A DNA stretch of 37,374 bases from a bacterium (GTDB taxonomy: Bacteria > DUMJ01). Made by a program: the position numbers and the translations under genes. The notes under the pieces were generated by a model that did no database searches, was not told the DNA's origin, and saw only the letters and a program-made list of their open reading frames with translations. This document shows positions 26,879 to 33,989 of this stretch, in pieces. The stretch spans positions 1 to 37,374 of the forward strand of contig JAOACC010000053.1 in NCBI GenBank assembly GCA_026418035.1. The letters run 5' to 3'. The first letter of the stretch is position 1, and every line of letters starts with the position of its first letter.

Positions 26879-27955
26879 ATGGAAAAGAGTCTAAATCTAG
26901 CAATTAGGCATATAGAGCTACCAGCATTTTTCCCTGATGGTACCAATGGAGTTGTTCGCTCTCTAGATAAAGAGGATCTTCGCAATACAAATACTCAAGG
27001 TATAGTAATAAACACATTACATCTTATGAGAAATCCGGGGATTAGTGTAATTAAAGATCTAGGGGGGATACATAGGTTTATAAACTGGGATGGTATTGTT
27101 CTTACAGACTCTGGGGGATTTCAAGTATTTTCTATGTTAAGAGAGAATGCCAGGTATGGAACAGTGACTGATAACGGCATAATCTTTAAGCCGTCTTCTA
27201 AAGAAAAGATAGAACTTACACCGGAGAGATGTATTCAAGCTCAGTATATATGTGGCTCTGATATAATTATGTGTTTAGACTATTGCACCCATCCAGATGA
27301 TCCAATTGAGATCAACAAGTTATCCGTAGATAACACTATTAAATGGGCTCAAAGATGTAGATACGAGTATAATAGACTTCTAAGTCCATATCCTAAGGAT
27401 ACATATCCCCTTATCTTTGGGATAATACAGGGAGGAAAAGACAAGGAATTAAGGAAAAGGTGTGCTGATTCTCTTATCGAGATAGGATTTGACGGATATG
27501 GGTTTGGAGGTTGGCCCCTAGACAAAAAGGGGAACTTCTTGATAGACATTTTAGAATATACAGCCGAACTGATGCCTGATAATCTTCCCAAATACGCAAT
27601 GGGTATAGGAAAGCCAGAAAATATTGTTATATGTGCAGAACTTGGCTATAACCTCTTTGATTGTGTTGTGCCAACAAGAGAAGCTAGACATGGTAAGTTA
27701 TATGTATTCAATCCAGAATTAGATATAAAAAGCAAAAGCTTCTACACAAATATCTTTATAAAGGAAGAAAAATATACCCGAGATGAAAAGCCCATATCTG
27801 AATATTGTAACTGCTATGCATGTAGAAACTTCTCTAGAGCTTATATACATCATCTTTTTAAGTTGGAAGATTGTTTAGCGTTTAGGTTAGCTACTATTCA
27901 TAACTTATATTTTTATAACGAGCTTATAAGACTTATAAAAGAGAAGAAAGAGTGA
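26879..27955 (+). CDS. TGT-family tRNA-ribosyltransferase, variant base-binding loop
   Basis: A 358-residue member of the tRNA-guanine transglycosylase family, which swaps guanine 34 in GUN anticodon tRNAs for a 7-deazaguanine. Core catalytic residues are present: D77 in LTDSGGFQVFS, D134 in CLDYCTHP, Q184 in GIIQGG, and the nucleophile D261 in LFDCVVPTR. The zinc site is C310, C312, C315 plus a His of YIHHL. The guanine-pocket loop that reads GGLAVGE in standard bacterial Tgt is GGWPLDKKG here (residues 210-218), and GNTYHL is INTLHL. The N-terminal segment is also shortened. So the fold and chemistry look intact but base choice may differ. No queA or queH is near. It overlaps the next gene by GTGA. 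Standard queuosine Tgt remains possible; an archaeosine type is unlikely because there is no PUA domain. Confidence 0.85.
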   Translation: MEKSLNLAIRHIELPAFFPDGTNGVVRSLDKEDLRNTNTQGIVINTLHLMRNPGISVIKDLGGIHRFINWDGIVLTDSGGFQVFSMLRENARYGTVTDNGIIFKPSSKEKIELTPERCIQAQYICGSDIIMCLDYCTHPDDPIEINKLSVDNTIKWAQRCRYEYNRLLSPYPKDTYPLIFGIIQGGKDKELRKRCADSLIEIGFDGYGFGGWPLDKKGNFLIDILEYTAELMPDNLPKYAMGIGKPENIVICAELGYNLFDCVVPTREARHGKLYVFNPELDIKSKSFYTNIFIKEEKYTRDEKPISEYCNCYACRNFSRAYIHHLFKLEDCLAFRLATIHNLYFYNELIRLIKEKKE

Positions 27956-28743
27956 TAGAAGAGATTATAGAAAGAGTAAAGCTTTCTAGTAAATATAAAG
28001 ACATAAACGAAAAAACAATACTAGAGATAATTAATATAGAATTGCCTAAACATAAGAACAAGAAGAGCTTAGTAAAAGCAGTCAAAAACAAACTTCACCA
28101 GATCTATGGAGCATTCTTAAATAGACGAGATATTGAAAAGATTAAAAGCCTACTTTTAGAGTTAAAAAGAGGGGAAAAATTAAAAAAAGAGATAATAAGT
28201 GAGATATTACAATTACATCAATCTACTAGAGAAAGGATAGGTGTGTATGAAGAAATTTATAGAGAAATATTTAAGGTTACTGGAAAACCAAGTTCTATAA
28301 TAGATTTGGCGTGTGGACTTAATCCTTTCTCCATACCCTTTATGAATATAGAGAGTCCTATTTTATACTATGCCTATGATATAGACTCTATATTGATAGA
28401 AACTATAAATGAGTTTTTAAGTATCTTAGATTATCAAAGATTAGCCAAGAGAAAAGATGTGCTCTTTGAAGACATCGAAGACCAAGCAGATATATGCTTT
28501 ATATTTAAGTTTCTCCCTATAGCCGAACAGATAAAAAAAGGACTTTCTCTAAAACTATTAAGTAGAGTTAACAGTGAATTTATAATAGTCTCCTTTCCTC
28601 TAAAGAGTATCAGCGGAAGAGGAAAGGGCATGTTAGAGAATTACAGTAAAATCTTTGAACCAATCCTAGAAGAAAGGCATAAAATCTTAGAGAGGCTTAT
28701 TTTAGAAAATGAAATGTTTTATATACTCATAGAAAGGAGATAA
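27952..28743 (+). CDS. 16S rRNA (guanine-1405-N7)-methyltransferase family protein (ArmA/FmrO-like)
   Basis: A 263-residue SAM-dependent methyltransferase of the FmrO/ArmA/Rmt family, whose known members methylate N7 of G1405 in 16S rRNA and give high-level resistance to 4,6-substituted aminoglycosides. The match runs the full length: KLHQIYG (47-53) in the N-terminal helical rRNA-binding domain, LHQSTRER (88-95), SAM motif DLACGLNP (118-125), AYDID (141-145) with the acidic ribose-binding residue, FIFKFLP (183-189), and SFPLKSISGRGKGM (214-227). The start is GTG, overlapping the upstream stop by 4 nt, and rsmI follows after 2 nt. Base and codon use match the neighbours, with no mobile element in sight, so it looks native. 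Methylation of G1405 is inferred from family; a shifted target is possible. Confidence 0.9.
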   Translation: MIEEIIERVKLSSKYKDINEKTILEIINIELPKHKNKKSLVKAVKNKLHQIYGAFLNRRDIEKIKSLLLELKRGEKLKKEIISEILQLHQSTRERIGVYEEIYREIFKVTGKPSSIIDLACGLNPFSIPFMNIESPILYYAYDIDSILIETINEFLSILDYQRLAKRKDVLFEDIEDQADICFIFKFLPIAEQIKKGLSLKLLSRVNSEFIIVSFPLKSISGRGKGMLENYSKIFEPILEERHKILERLILENEMFYILIERR

Positions 28744-28745
28744 GA

Positions 28746-29609
28746 GTGGGAAAACTTTACGTGGTAGCTACACCTATAGGTAATTTGAAAGATATTACCT
28801 ATAGAGCTGTAGAAGTCTTAAATAACTGTGACTTAATAGCCGCTGAAGATACTAGACACACATCGATACTTCTGAAACATTACAATATAAAGACCAGACT
28901 AATCTCCTATTATAAATATAATGAAGAAGAACGGTCTAGGTTACTTATAAACTACATAACTGAAAAAGGGATGAATATAGCTTTGGTATCTAACGCTGGA
29001 ACACCATGCATATCAGACCCTGGATATAGAATTGTAAAGGATGCAAGAGAAAGGGGAATAGAAGTTATTCCAATACCAGGCCCTTCTGCTGTTATGGCAG
29101 CTTTATCTGTATCTGGAGTACCTATAAATCATTTTCTATTTCTAGGATTTTTACCAAGAAAGGAATTAGAAAGAGAAAAGATTATAAGAGACATAAAGGA
29201 AAAAGGTATAGAGATAGTAGTTTTATATGAATCACCAAAGAGAATAATATCACTTGCTGAACTTATTGCTAAAGAGCTACCCAATGCTACTGTATGTTTC
29301 TTCTGTGAACTTACCAAAGTCTTTGAAAGATCATATATAGGAGATATAAAAACTGTACTAGAAAGACTAAGAAGTGATACTAAGGCTAACCAGGGAGAAT
29401 ATACAGTAATAATATATAACAGAGAAGAACCTTCACAAGAAGGTAGACTTGAAGCAAGTATAGAAGCGCTATTAGTAGATTTTATAGTTAAAGAAAATAT
29501 CACTCTAAAAGAAGCTGTAGAAAAGGTCTCCAAGAGATTTAATTTACCAAAGAATCATGTCTACAGAAAGGCATTAGAACTAAAAGGGTTGCTTCAAGGT
29601 TTTAAATAA
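28746..29609 (+). CDS. rsmI: 16S rRNA (cytidine-1402-2'-O)-methyltransferase
   Basis: A 287-residue RsmI of the tetrapyrrole-methylase fold that 2'-O-methylates C1402 in the decoding centre. It begins GKLYVVATPIGNLKDITYRAVEVL and has AAEDTRHTSILLKHY, LVSNAGTPCISDPGYRIV, PGPSAVMAALSVSGVP, FLGFLPRK and VLYESPKRI, all typical. The C-terminal small helical domain (VKENITLKEAVEKVSKRFNLPKNHVYRKAL) is present. It starts with GTG, 6 nt from AAGGAGA, and is coupled to the preceding methyltransferase gene, whose predicted target G1405 is three nucleotides from C1402. No RsmH, which adds the N4-methyl on C1402, is in the window. Confidence 0.96.
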   Translation: MGKLYVVATPIGNLKDITYRAVEVLNNCDLIAAEDTRHTSILLKHYNIKTRLISYYKYNEEERSRLLINYITEKGMNIALVSNAGTPCISDPGYRIVKDARERGIEVIPIPGPSAVMAALSVSGVPINHFLFLGFLPRKELEREKIIRDIKEKGIEIVVLYESPKRIISLAELIAKELPNATVCFFCELTKVFERSYIGDIKTVLERLRSDTKANQGEYTVIIYNREEPSQEGRLEASIEALLVDFIVKENITLKEAVEKVSKRFNLPKNHVYRKALELKGLLQGFK

Positions 29610-29616
29610 ATAATAG

Positions 29617-29645
29617 TTTACTTAAAGAGTCAGGTGTAATATACT
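29617..29645 (+). promoter_or_regulatory. Promoter of alr giving an apparently leaderless mRNA
   Basis: TTTACT (29617-29622), 17-nt spacer, TATACT (29640-29645). Only 7 nt separate the -10 from the alr ATG at 29653, so the predicted start of transcription is at or within 2 nt of the start codon. No Shine-Dalgarno sequence is present. Confidence 0.65.
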
Positions 29646-29652
29646 ATTTGTT

Positions 29653-30753
29653 ATGGATGCGAATATTATTGAGATTAACATCAATAACCTCAAACATAAT
29701 ATAGAGGTATTAAAGGGGTATATAGGTCCTTATGTAAAGTTTATGGCTGTTGTAAAAGCAGATGCCTATGGGCACGGTCTTAGAGACATAGCTGTACACC
29801 TTGACAATGTAGATGGATTTGGTGTGGCTAATGTAGAAGAAGGAATAACCTTGAGAGAGCTCAATATAAAAAAACCTATTCTTATAATGGGCGATGTATT
29901 CCCGAAAGATATAGAAGGGATTATAAATTATGAGATAACTCCGTCTGTATCAAATCTAGAGATTGCAAGATTAATCTCCAGATATGGAAAAAGAGAAGAC
30001 AGAGAGATACCTATACATATAAAAGTTGATACAGGAATGGGAAGGTTTGGTTTTTTACCTGAAGAGTTACTGAGAGTTATGGATGAAATATTAACACTAG
30101 ATAACTTGAAATTAGAAGGTATATTCAGCCATTTCAGTACTGCAGGAACAGATAAAGAATATGTAGACTTACAATTTAGAAGATTCTTGGAGTTAATATC
30201 TATCTTAGAAAGAAGAAAGGTGTTCTTCTCTATCAGACATATAGCTAATAGCCCGGCAGTACTATTTCATCCTTATACTACTATGGATATGGTAAGGGTA
30301 GGAATTGCCATGTATGGAATTAATCCTATAGGAACAGAAAGTCCTGTAGAGCTACTTCCAGTTATGAGTCTAAAGTCAAAGGTGCTTTCAATCAGAGAGA
30401 TCCCCAATAATTGGTCGGTAGGATATGATAGAATATTTATCTCAGAAAAACCCATGAAGATAGGTATAATTCCTATAGGGTATGGAGATGGTATCCCATT
30501 TCAACTATCAAATAATGGATATGTCTTAGTGAGAGGGAAAAGGGCACCAATCTTAGGACGTATCTGTATGGATTATACAATAATCGACCTAACTAACATC
30601 CCTGAGGCAAAATTAGAAGATGAAGTTGTCATAATAGGAAATCAAGGGGAAAAAAGTATCTCGGCTAATGAGATAGCAAAGAGATGTGGAGAGATTCCAT
30701 ACAGCATAATCACAAACTTAAAAGGAAGAATAAGGAGAAGGCTTATTCAGTAA
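29653..30753 (+). CDS. alr: Alanine racemase
   Basis: A 366-residue fold-type III PLP enzyme that interconverts L- and D-alanine for peptidoglycan. The PLP lysine is K35 in AVVKADAYGHG. The catalytic Tyr from the partner subunit is in the NWSVGYDRIF region. Other landmarks are HIKVDTGMGRFG, EGIFSHFSTA, RHIANSPAVL, MVRVGIAMYGINP, IGYGDGIPF, and RICMDYTIIDLT. The length is normal and there is no export signal. The chosen ATG has no ribosome-binding site but sits 7 nt after a good -10 box; no alternative start with a site was found before the conserved residues. murI and an amidase lie downstream, so cell-wall D-amino-acid genes are grouped. Confidence 0.96.
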   Translation: MDANIIEININNLKHNIEVLKGYIGPYVKFMAVVKADAYGHGLRDIAVHLDNVDGFGVANVEEGITLRELNIKKPILIMGDVFPKDIEGIINYEITPSVSNLEIARLISRYGKREDREIPIHIKVDTGMGRFGFLPEELLRVMDEILTLDNLKLEGIFSHFSTAGTDKEYVDLQFRRFLELISILERRKVFFSIRHIANSPAVLFHPYTTMDMVRVGIAMYGINPIGTESPVELLPVMSLKSKVLSIREIPNNWSVGYDRIFISEKPMKIGIIPIGYGDGIPFQLSNNGYVLVRGKRAPILGRICMDYTIIDLTNIPEAKLEDEVVIIGNQGEKSISANEIAKRCGEIPYSIITNLKGRIRRRLIQ

Positions 30754-30779
30754 AGAAATAACTAATTTCTTGAAATCTG

Positions 30780-30788
30780 TGTTATAAT
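30780..30788 (+). promoter_or_regulatory. Extended -10 promoter upstream of rpmE
   Basis: TGTTATAAT, the same TG-n-TATAAT form as at 26844-26852, lies 42 nt before the rpmE ATG. The -35 match is poor. It probably drives rpmE-smpB-ssrA and downstream genes. Confidence 0.6.
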
Positions 30789-30830
30789 ATTATGTAGAAA
30801 GGAATCAGTGCCAAGGAGGAAGAAGATAAA

Positions 30831-31043
30831 ATGAAGAAAGATATACACCCAACATATTACAGAGATGCTATAGTAATATGTGCCTGTGGTAATACTTTTA
30901 CGACGGGCTCTACCAAAAAGGAGCTTAGGGTAGAATCGTGTTCTAAATGTCATCCGTTCTTCACAGGTCAGCAGAAGATTGTAGACACTGAAGGAAGAGT
31001 AGAGAAATTTAGAAGGAAGTTTAATCTAGGAGAGAAAGAGTAG
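30831..31043 (+). CDS. rpmE: 50S ribosomal protein L31 (zinc-binding form)
   Basis: A 70-residue L31 with the standard [10 protein letters not shown] start. It has cysteines in VICACGNTF and [29 protein letters not shown], so it is the C+ (zinc-ribbon) type rather than the Cys-free paralogue made under zinc limitation. The strong AAGGAGGAAGATAAA site and extended -10 promoter support high expression. smpB begins 2 nt after its stop. Confidence 0.97.
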   Translation: MKKDIHPTYYRDAIVICACGNTFTTGSTKKELRVESCSKCHPFFTGQQKIVDTEGRVEKFRRKFNLGEKE

Positions 31044-31045
31044 TT

Positions 31046-31510
31046 TTGAAAGAGGAAGAGAAAGTAGTAACGGTCAACAGAAAGGCTTATCATGATTACG
31101 ATATAGAGGAGACACTAGAAGCAGGGATAGTATTATCTGGAACTGAAGTAAAGAGTCTTAGAAGAGGAAGTTGTAATCTTAGGGATAGTTATATACAGAT
31201 AAAAGATGGAGAAGCTTGGATAATAAATATGCACATACCGCCTTATAAAGAAGGTGGTAGATACAATCTAGACCCGGATAGAACAAGAAAGCTTCTCCTT
31301 CATAAAGAAGAGATAGAGTACCTCGCAGGTAGAAGCCAACTGCGGGGATACTCTATAATCCCGTTAAGGGTATATTTTAAAAGAGGGAGAGCTAAACTAG
31401 AGATTGCTCTAGCTAAGGGTAGAAAACTAGTAGATAAAAAGAAATTACTTATAGAAAAAGAAAAGGTAAGAGAGTTAGAGAGAGCTTTAAAGGAATACAA
31501 GGGGGCGTAA
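31046..31510 (+). CDS. smpB: SsrA-binding protein
   Basis: A 154-residue SmpB, which carries tmRNA into stalled ribosomes. The OB-fold core has AYHDYDIEETLEAGIVLSGTEVKSLRRGSCNLRDSYIQI, AWIINMHIPPYKEG and RTRKLLLHKEEIEYL. The basic C-terminal tail (LALAKGRKLVDKKKLLIEKEK plus a final helix), which mimics mRNA downstream of the A site, is split only by normal variation (here IALAKGRKLVDKK). The start is TTG, 2 nt after the rpmE stop, with GGAGAG upstream. Its last codons GGG GCG TAA are also the first 10 nt of the tmRNA gene, an unusual overlap with its own RNA partner. Confidence 0.96.
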   Translation: MKEEEKVVTVNRKAYHDYDIEETLEAGIVLSGTEVKSLRRGSCNLRDSYIQIKDGEAWIINMHIPPYKEGGRYNLDPDRTRKLLLHKEEIEYLAGRSQLRGYSIIPLRVYFKRGRAKLEIALAKGRKLVDKKKLLIEKEKVRELERALKEYKGA

Positions 31511-31853
31511 GGATTCGACGGGGATGGAGAGGTCAAAAGGAGCAGGACGAGTCACCGCAGGCTCGTAAAAATGCGGTAAAAAAATAACTGCTGACAATCA
31601 GTTAGCATTAGCTGCCTAATTAGATAGGCAGAGGTCATTCCTGCCTTAGCCTGCGAGGTAGGAAATGGCCTGACCTTAGCAGGCTGACTCTTCCTCCGGT
31701 GCTCACAGGAGGAAGAGGAAATTAAAGGTGAGCTTACTTCTATAGCCCTGCCTCTGGGGTCCTATAGAAGGAAAAGTAAACAGGGGCTAATCCTGTAGGA
31801 GCCTTTTGGCGTCTCATTCTCGGACGCGGGTTCGATTCCCGCCGCCTCCACCA
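31501..31853 (+). ncRNA. ssrA: tmRNA (10Sa RNA), one-piece, trans-translation
   Basis: The 5' end GGGGGCG (31501-31507) pairs with CGCCTCC (31843-31849) as a 7-bp acceptor stem with one G-U, followed by A and an encoded CCA. The T-arm GCGGGTTCGATTCCCGC precedes it, and the 5' GGATTCGACGGGGA is the usual tmRNA start. The tag frame probably resumes at GGT (31575) and encodes GKKITADNQLALAA, ending TAA at 31617-31619; the ALAA end is the ClpXP-type degron and the GK start resembles Bacillus tags. The exact resume codon is an inference. Several G/C-rich hairpins after the tag (for example AGGCTGACTC and GGAGGAAGAGG segments) are the expected pseudoknots. It overlaps smpB by 10 nt. Confidence 0.97.
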
Positions 31854-31863
31854 AGATTATTAA

Positions 31864-33162
31864 ATGAAAGATAAAGATATATATTTTTATGTTATTTTTA
31901 TTTTTAGTTTCTTATTTATAACCTCTCTAGTATACGGCGGAGAAACTATCTATACCTTACCCTATTCGCCGATAGAAGGTATATCCTGGGAGCAAACCGA
32001 AGATGGAGATATATTCAGGATATTAACCTCTAGTAAACTCGAATTCAGTTATTCTTATCTCCAGAACCCTTATAGGTTCTTTGTGGATATATTTCCGGTC
32101 AATATAAATATAAATAAAGTAGAGATACCTGTAGGAATATCAGGAATAGAAAAGATAAGGTTAGCAAAGCAGAGTGATGATAAGATAAGAATCGTTTTTG
32201 ACCTTAGTGGACCTATAAGATATAGGGAGATAAAACAGGAAGAAAACTGTATTATAATTATATTTCCACCCAGATTAAAAGAGCTCTCTTTACAGATTGA
32301 TCTAGATAAATTATTTTTAAAGATAGTTTCTAGCCACAGAAAGGAGTTAAATCCAGAGATATTCTATCTAGTTAATCCTGATAGGATAGTAATAGATATA
32401 CCTAATATGACCCTTATGTATGATAATTATATAAATCCTTCGATCCCTATAGATCTTAAGGTGAGCCAATTCAGCATATATCCTCCATCTATTAGAATAG
32501 TTGTAAAAGGGGGTATAAAAAATGAGTGGCAGATGGGGGAAATGCAAGAACCGGGGACAGTTTTACTTCAAATACCCATATTGCAGTTTGAAAAAGTAGC
32601 TAAGCCTATCATCATATTAGACCCTGGGCACGGGGGAAATGACCCTGGGGCAATAGGCCCAAGTGGATTAAAAGAAAAGGATGTTACTCTAGACGTCGTC
32701 CTATATATGAAAGGTCTATTAGAGTCTGCAGGATACAGAGTTATTCTAACTAGAGATGGAGATTATAATGTATCTCAAAGCCCTCAAAATTCCAAAGATG
32801 AGTTAAATGCTAGGGTTGTAATTGTGAATAATCATAATTCTGCGGTATTAGTAAGTGTGCATTGTAATTCAGCTTATTCACCTATACCAGGTGGCATAGA
32901 GGTTTTCTATTATAGGGATGACGATAAGGCTTTTGCTGAGACAGTATGCAATTCTCTAGTAGAAATAACGGGCAGATATAATAGAGGAACTAAAAGGGCA
33001 GAGTTCTTCCTCTTAAAAAATACAAATATACCTGCTATACTAGTAGAGGCATTATTTATATCAAATCCTATAGAGGAGAAGTTACTTATGGATCCTTTAT
33101 ATAGAAGAAAGATTGCAGGAGGAATAGTAACGGGTATATTAAGGTATCTGGAGAAGAAGTAA
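31864..33162 (+). CDS. N-acetylmuramoyl-L-alanine amidase with AMIN-type N-terminus
   Basis: A 432-residue exported Amidase_3 protein that cuts peptide stems from peptidoglycan. A signal sequence is at about residues 1-27. Residues ~35-235 are beta-rich and resemble one or two AMIN domains (YRFFVDIFP, KIRIVFDLSG, DRIVIDIPN, IRIVVKGG), which place related enzymes at septa. The catalytic domain has the zinc His in LDPGHGGNDPGAIG, the Glu in LKEKDVTLDVV, SVHCNSA and the catalytic Glu in AILVEALFISN. The ATG lies 10 nt after the tmRNA CCA with no ribosome-binding site, and no other in-frame Met occurs near. Translation may depend on RNA processing at the tmRNA 3' end. The gene overlaps murI as TAATG. 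Confidence 0.92.
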   Translation: MKDKDIYFYVIFIFSFLFITSLVYGGETIYTLPYSPIEGISWEQTEDGDIFRILTSSKLEFSYSYLQNPYRFFVDIFPVNININKVEIPVGISGIEKIRLAKQSDDKIRIVFDLSGPIRYREIKQEENCIIIIFPPRLKELSLQIDLDKLFLKIVSSHRKELNPEIFYLVNPDRIVIDIPNMTLMYDNYINPSIPIDLKVSQFSIYPPSIRIVVKGGIKNEWQMGEMQEPGTVLLQIPILQFEKVAKPIIILDPGHGGNDPGAIGPSGLKEKDVTLDVVLYMKGLLESAGYRVILTRDGDYNVSQSPQNSKDELNARVVIVNNHNSAVLVSVHCNSAYSPIPGGIEVFYYRDDDKAFAETVCNSLVEITGRYNRGTKRAEFFLLKNTNIPAILVEALFISNPIEEKLLMDPLYRRKIAGGIVTGILRYLEKK

Positions 33163-33989
33163 TGAGTAGCACTATTGGTATATTTGATTCTGGACTAGGA
33201 GGACTTACTGTATTAAAGGAGCTTATAAAAGTAGCTCCTTATGAGGATGTTATATATGTGGCAGATACAATCCATATGCCTTATGGGAATAGGTCAGTTC
33301 AAGAGATAGTAGGATATATGAAGCAAATTGTATCTTTTCTAGAGAGAATGAATGTGAAGGCAATACTTGTAGCATGTAACACAAGCTCTGCTTTAGCTTT
33401 AAATTATATAAAAAATATCGTATCACTACCTATCATTGGACTTATAGAACCTACTGCAAGAAGGATATCAGAAGAGAAACGCATTAAAAAGATAGGGGTC
33501 TTAGCTACTAGAGCTACCGTATCTTCTTTGGCATATACACTAGCAATAAAAAGATACAGTCCTGATATACAGGTTATAGAAAAATCTGCACCTCTATTGG
33601 TTCCATTTATAGAAAATAGGGTAAAAAAAGAGGTTTTAATCAAAGCCTTGACCATATACCTAGAACCACTTGTAAAAGCAGAAATAGATACACTTATCTT
33701 AGGATGTAGTCACTATCCCTTGTATTTAAAAGAGATTAGTAGTATTCTATTAGAAAAGTATAATAAGGAGATAAAAATAGTTGATCCAGCCATATATGCC
33801 GTTGAAGAACTATTGACAGAATTAAAAGATATAGGTATAACGGAAAGAGGAACAGGCGAAATTAGATTCTTTACTACTGGAGATGCCTATGAGTTTAGTG
33901 AAAAAGCTACTGTTTTTATCAGTAGACCTATTAAAGTAAAACATATAAATCTCAGAGAAGAAGGAGAGATTAAAATATGGCACAGATAG
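33162..33989 (+). CDS. murI: Glutamate racemase
   Basis: A 275-residue cofactor-free racemase making D-glutamate for peptidoglycan. The N-terminal IGIFDSGLGGLTVLKEL carries the catalytic Asp region. The two catalytic cysteines are in LVACNTSSALAL and LGCSHYPL. Other family marks are IPYGNRS-like MPYGNRS and IGLIEPTARR, with KKIGVLATRATV. The length is normal. The start overlaps the amidase stop (TAATG), with GGAGAAGAAG upstream, and the end overlaps rpe by 13 nt, so the three genes are coupled. Confidence 0.96.
   Translation: MSSTIGIFDSGLGGLTVLKELIKVAPYEDVIYVADTIHMPYGNRSVQEIVGYMKQIVSFLERMNVKAILVACNTSSALALNYIKNIVSLPIIGLIEPTARRISEEKRIKKIGVLATRATVSSLAYTLAIKRYSPDIQVIEKSAPLLVPFIENRVKKEVLIKALTIYLEPLVKAEIDTLILGCSHYPLYLKEISSILLEKYNKEIKIVDPAIYAVEELLTELKDIGITERGTGEIRFFTTGDAYEFSEKATVFISRPIKVKHINLREEGEIKIWHR

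Noticed and set aside
26879-27955. TGT-like protein as DpdA of a DNA-modifying defence system
   Set aside because: The length, zinc site and Gln/Asp set fit tRNA-type TGT, and no dpd or restriction-like genes are nearby.
27952-28743. Methyltransferase gene as a recent acquired resistance gene
   Set aside because: Base and codon use match neighbours, it overlaps the upstream gene, and no transposase, integron or repeat is visible.
31791-31853. A separate tRNA gene before the amidase
   Set aside because: The T-arm and CCA belong to the tmRNA tRNA-like domain, since the acceptor stem pairs with 31501-31507 and no D- or anticodon arm is present locally.
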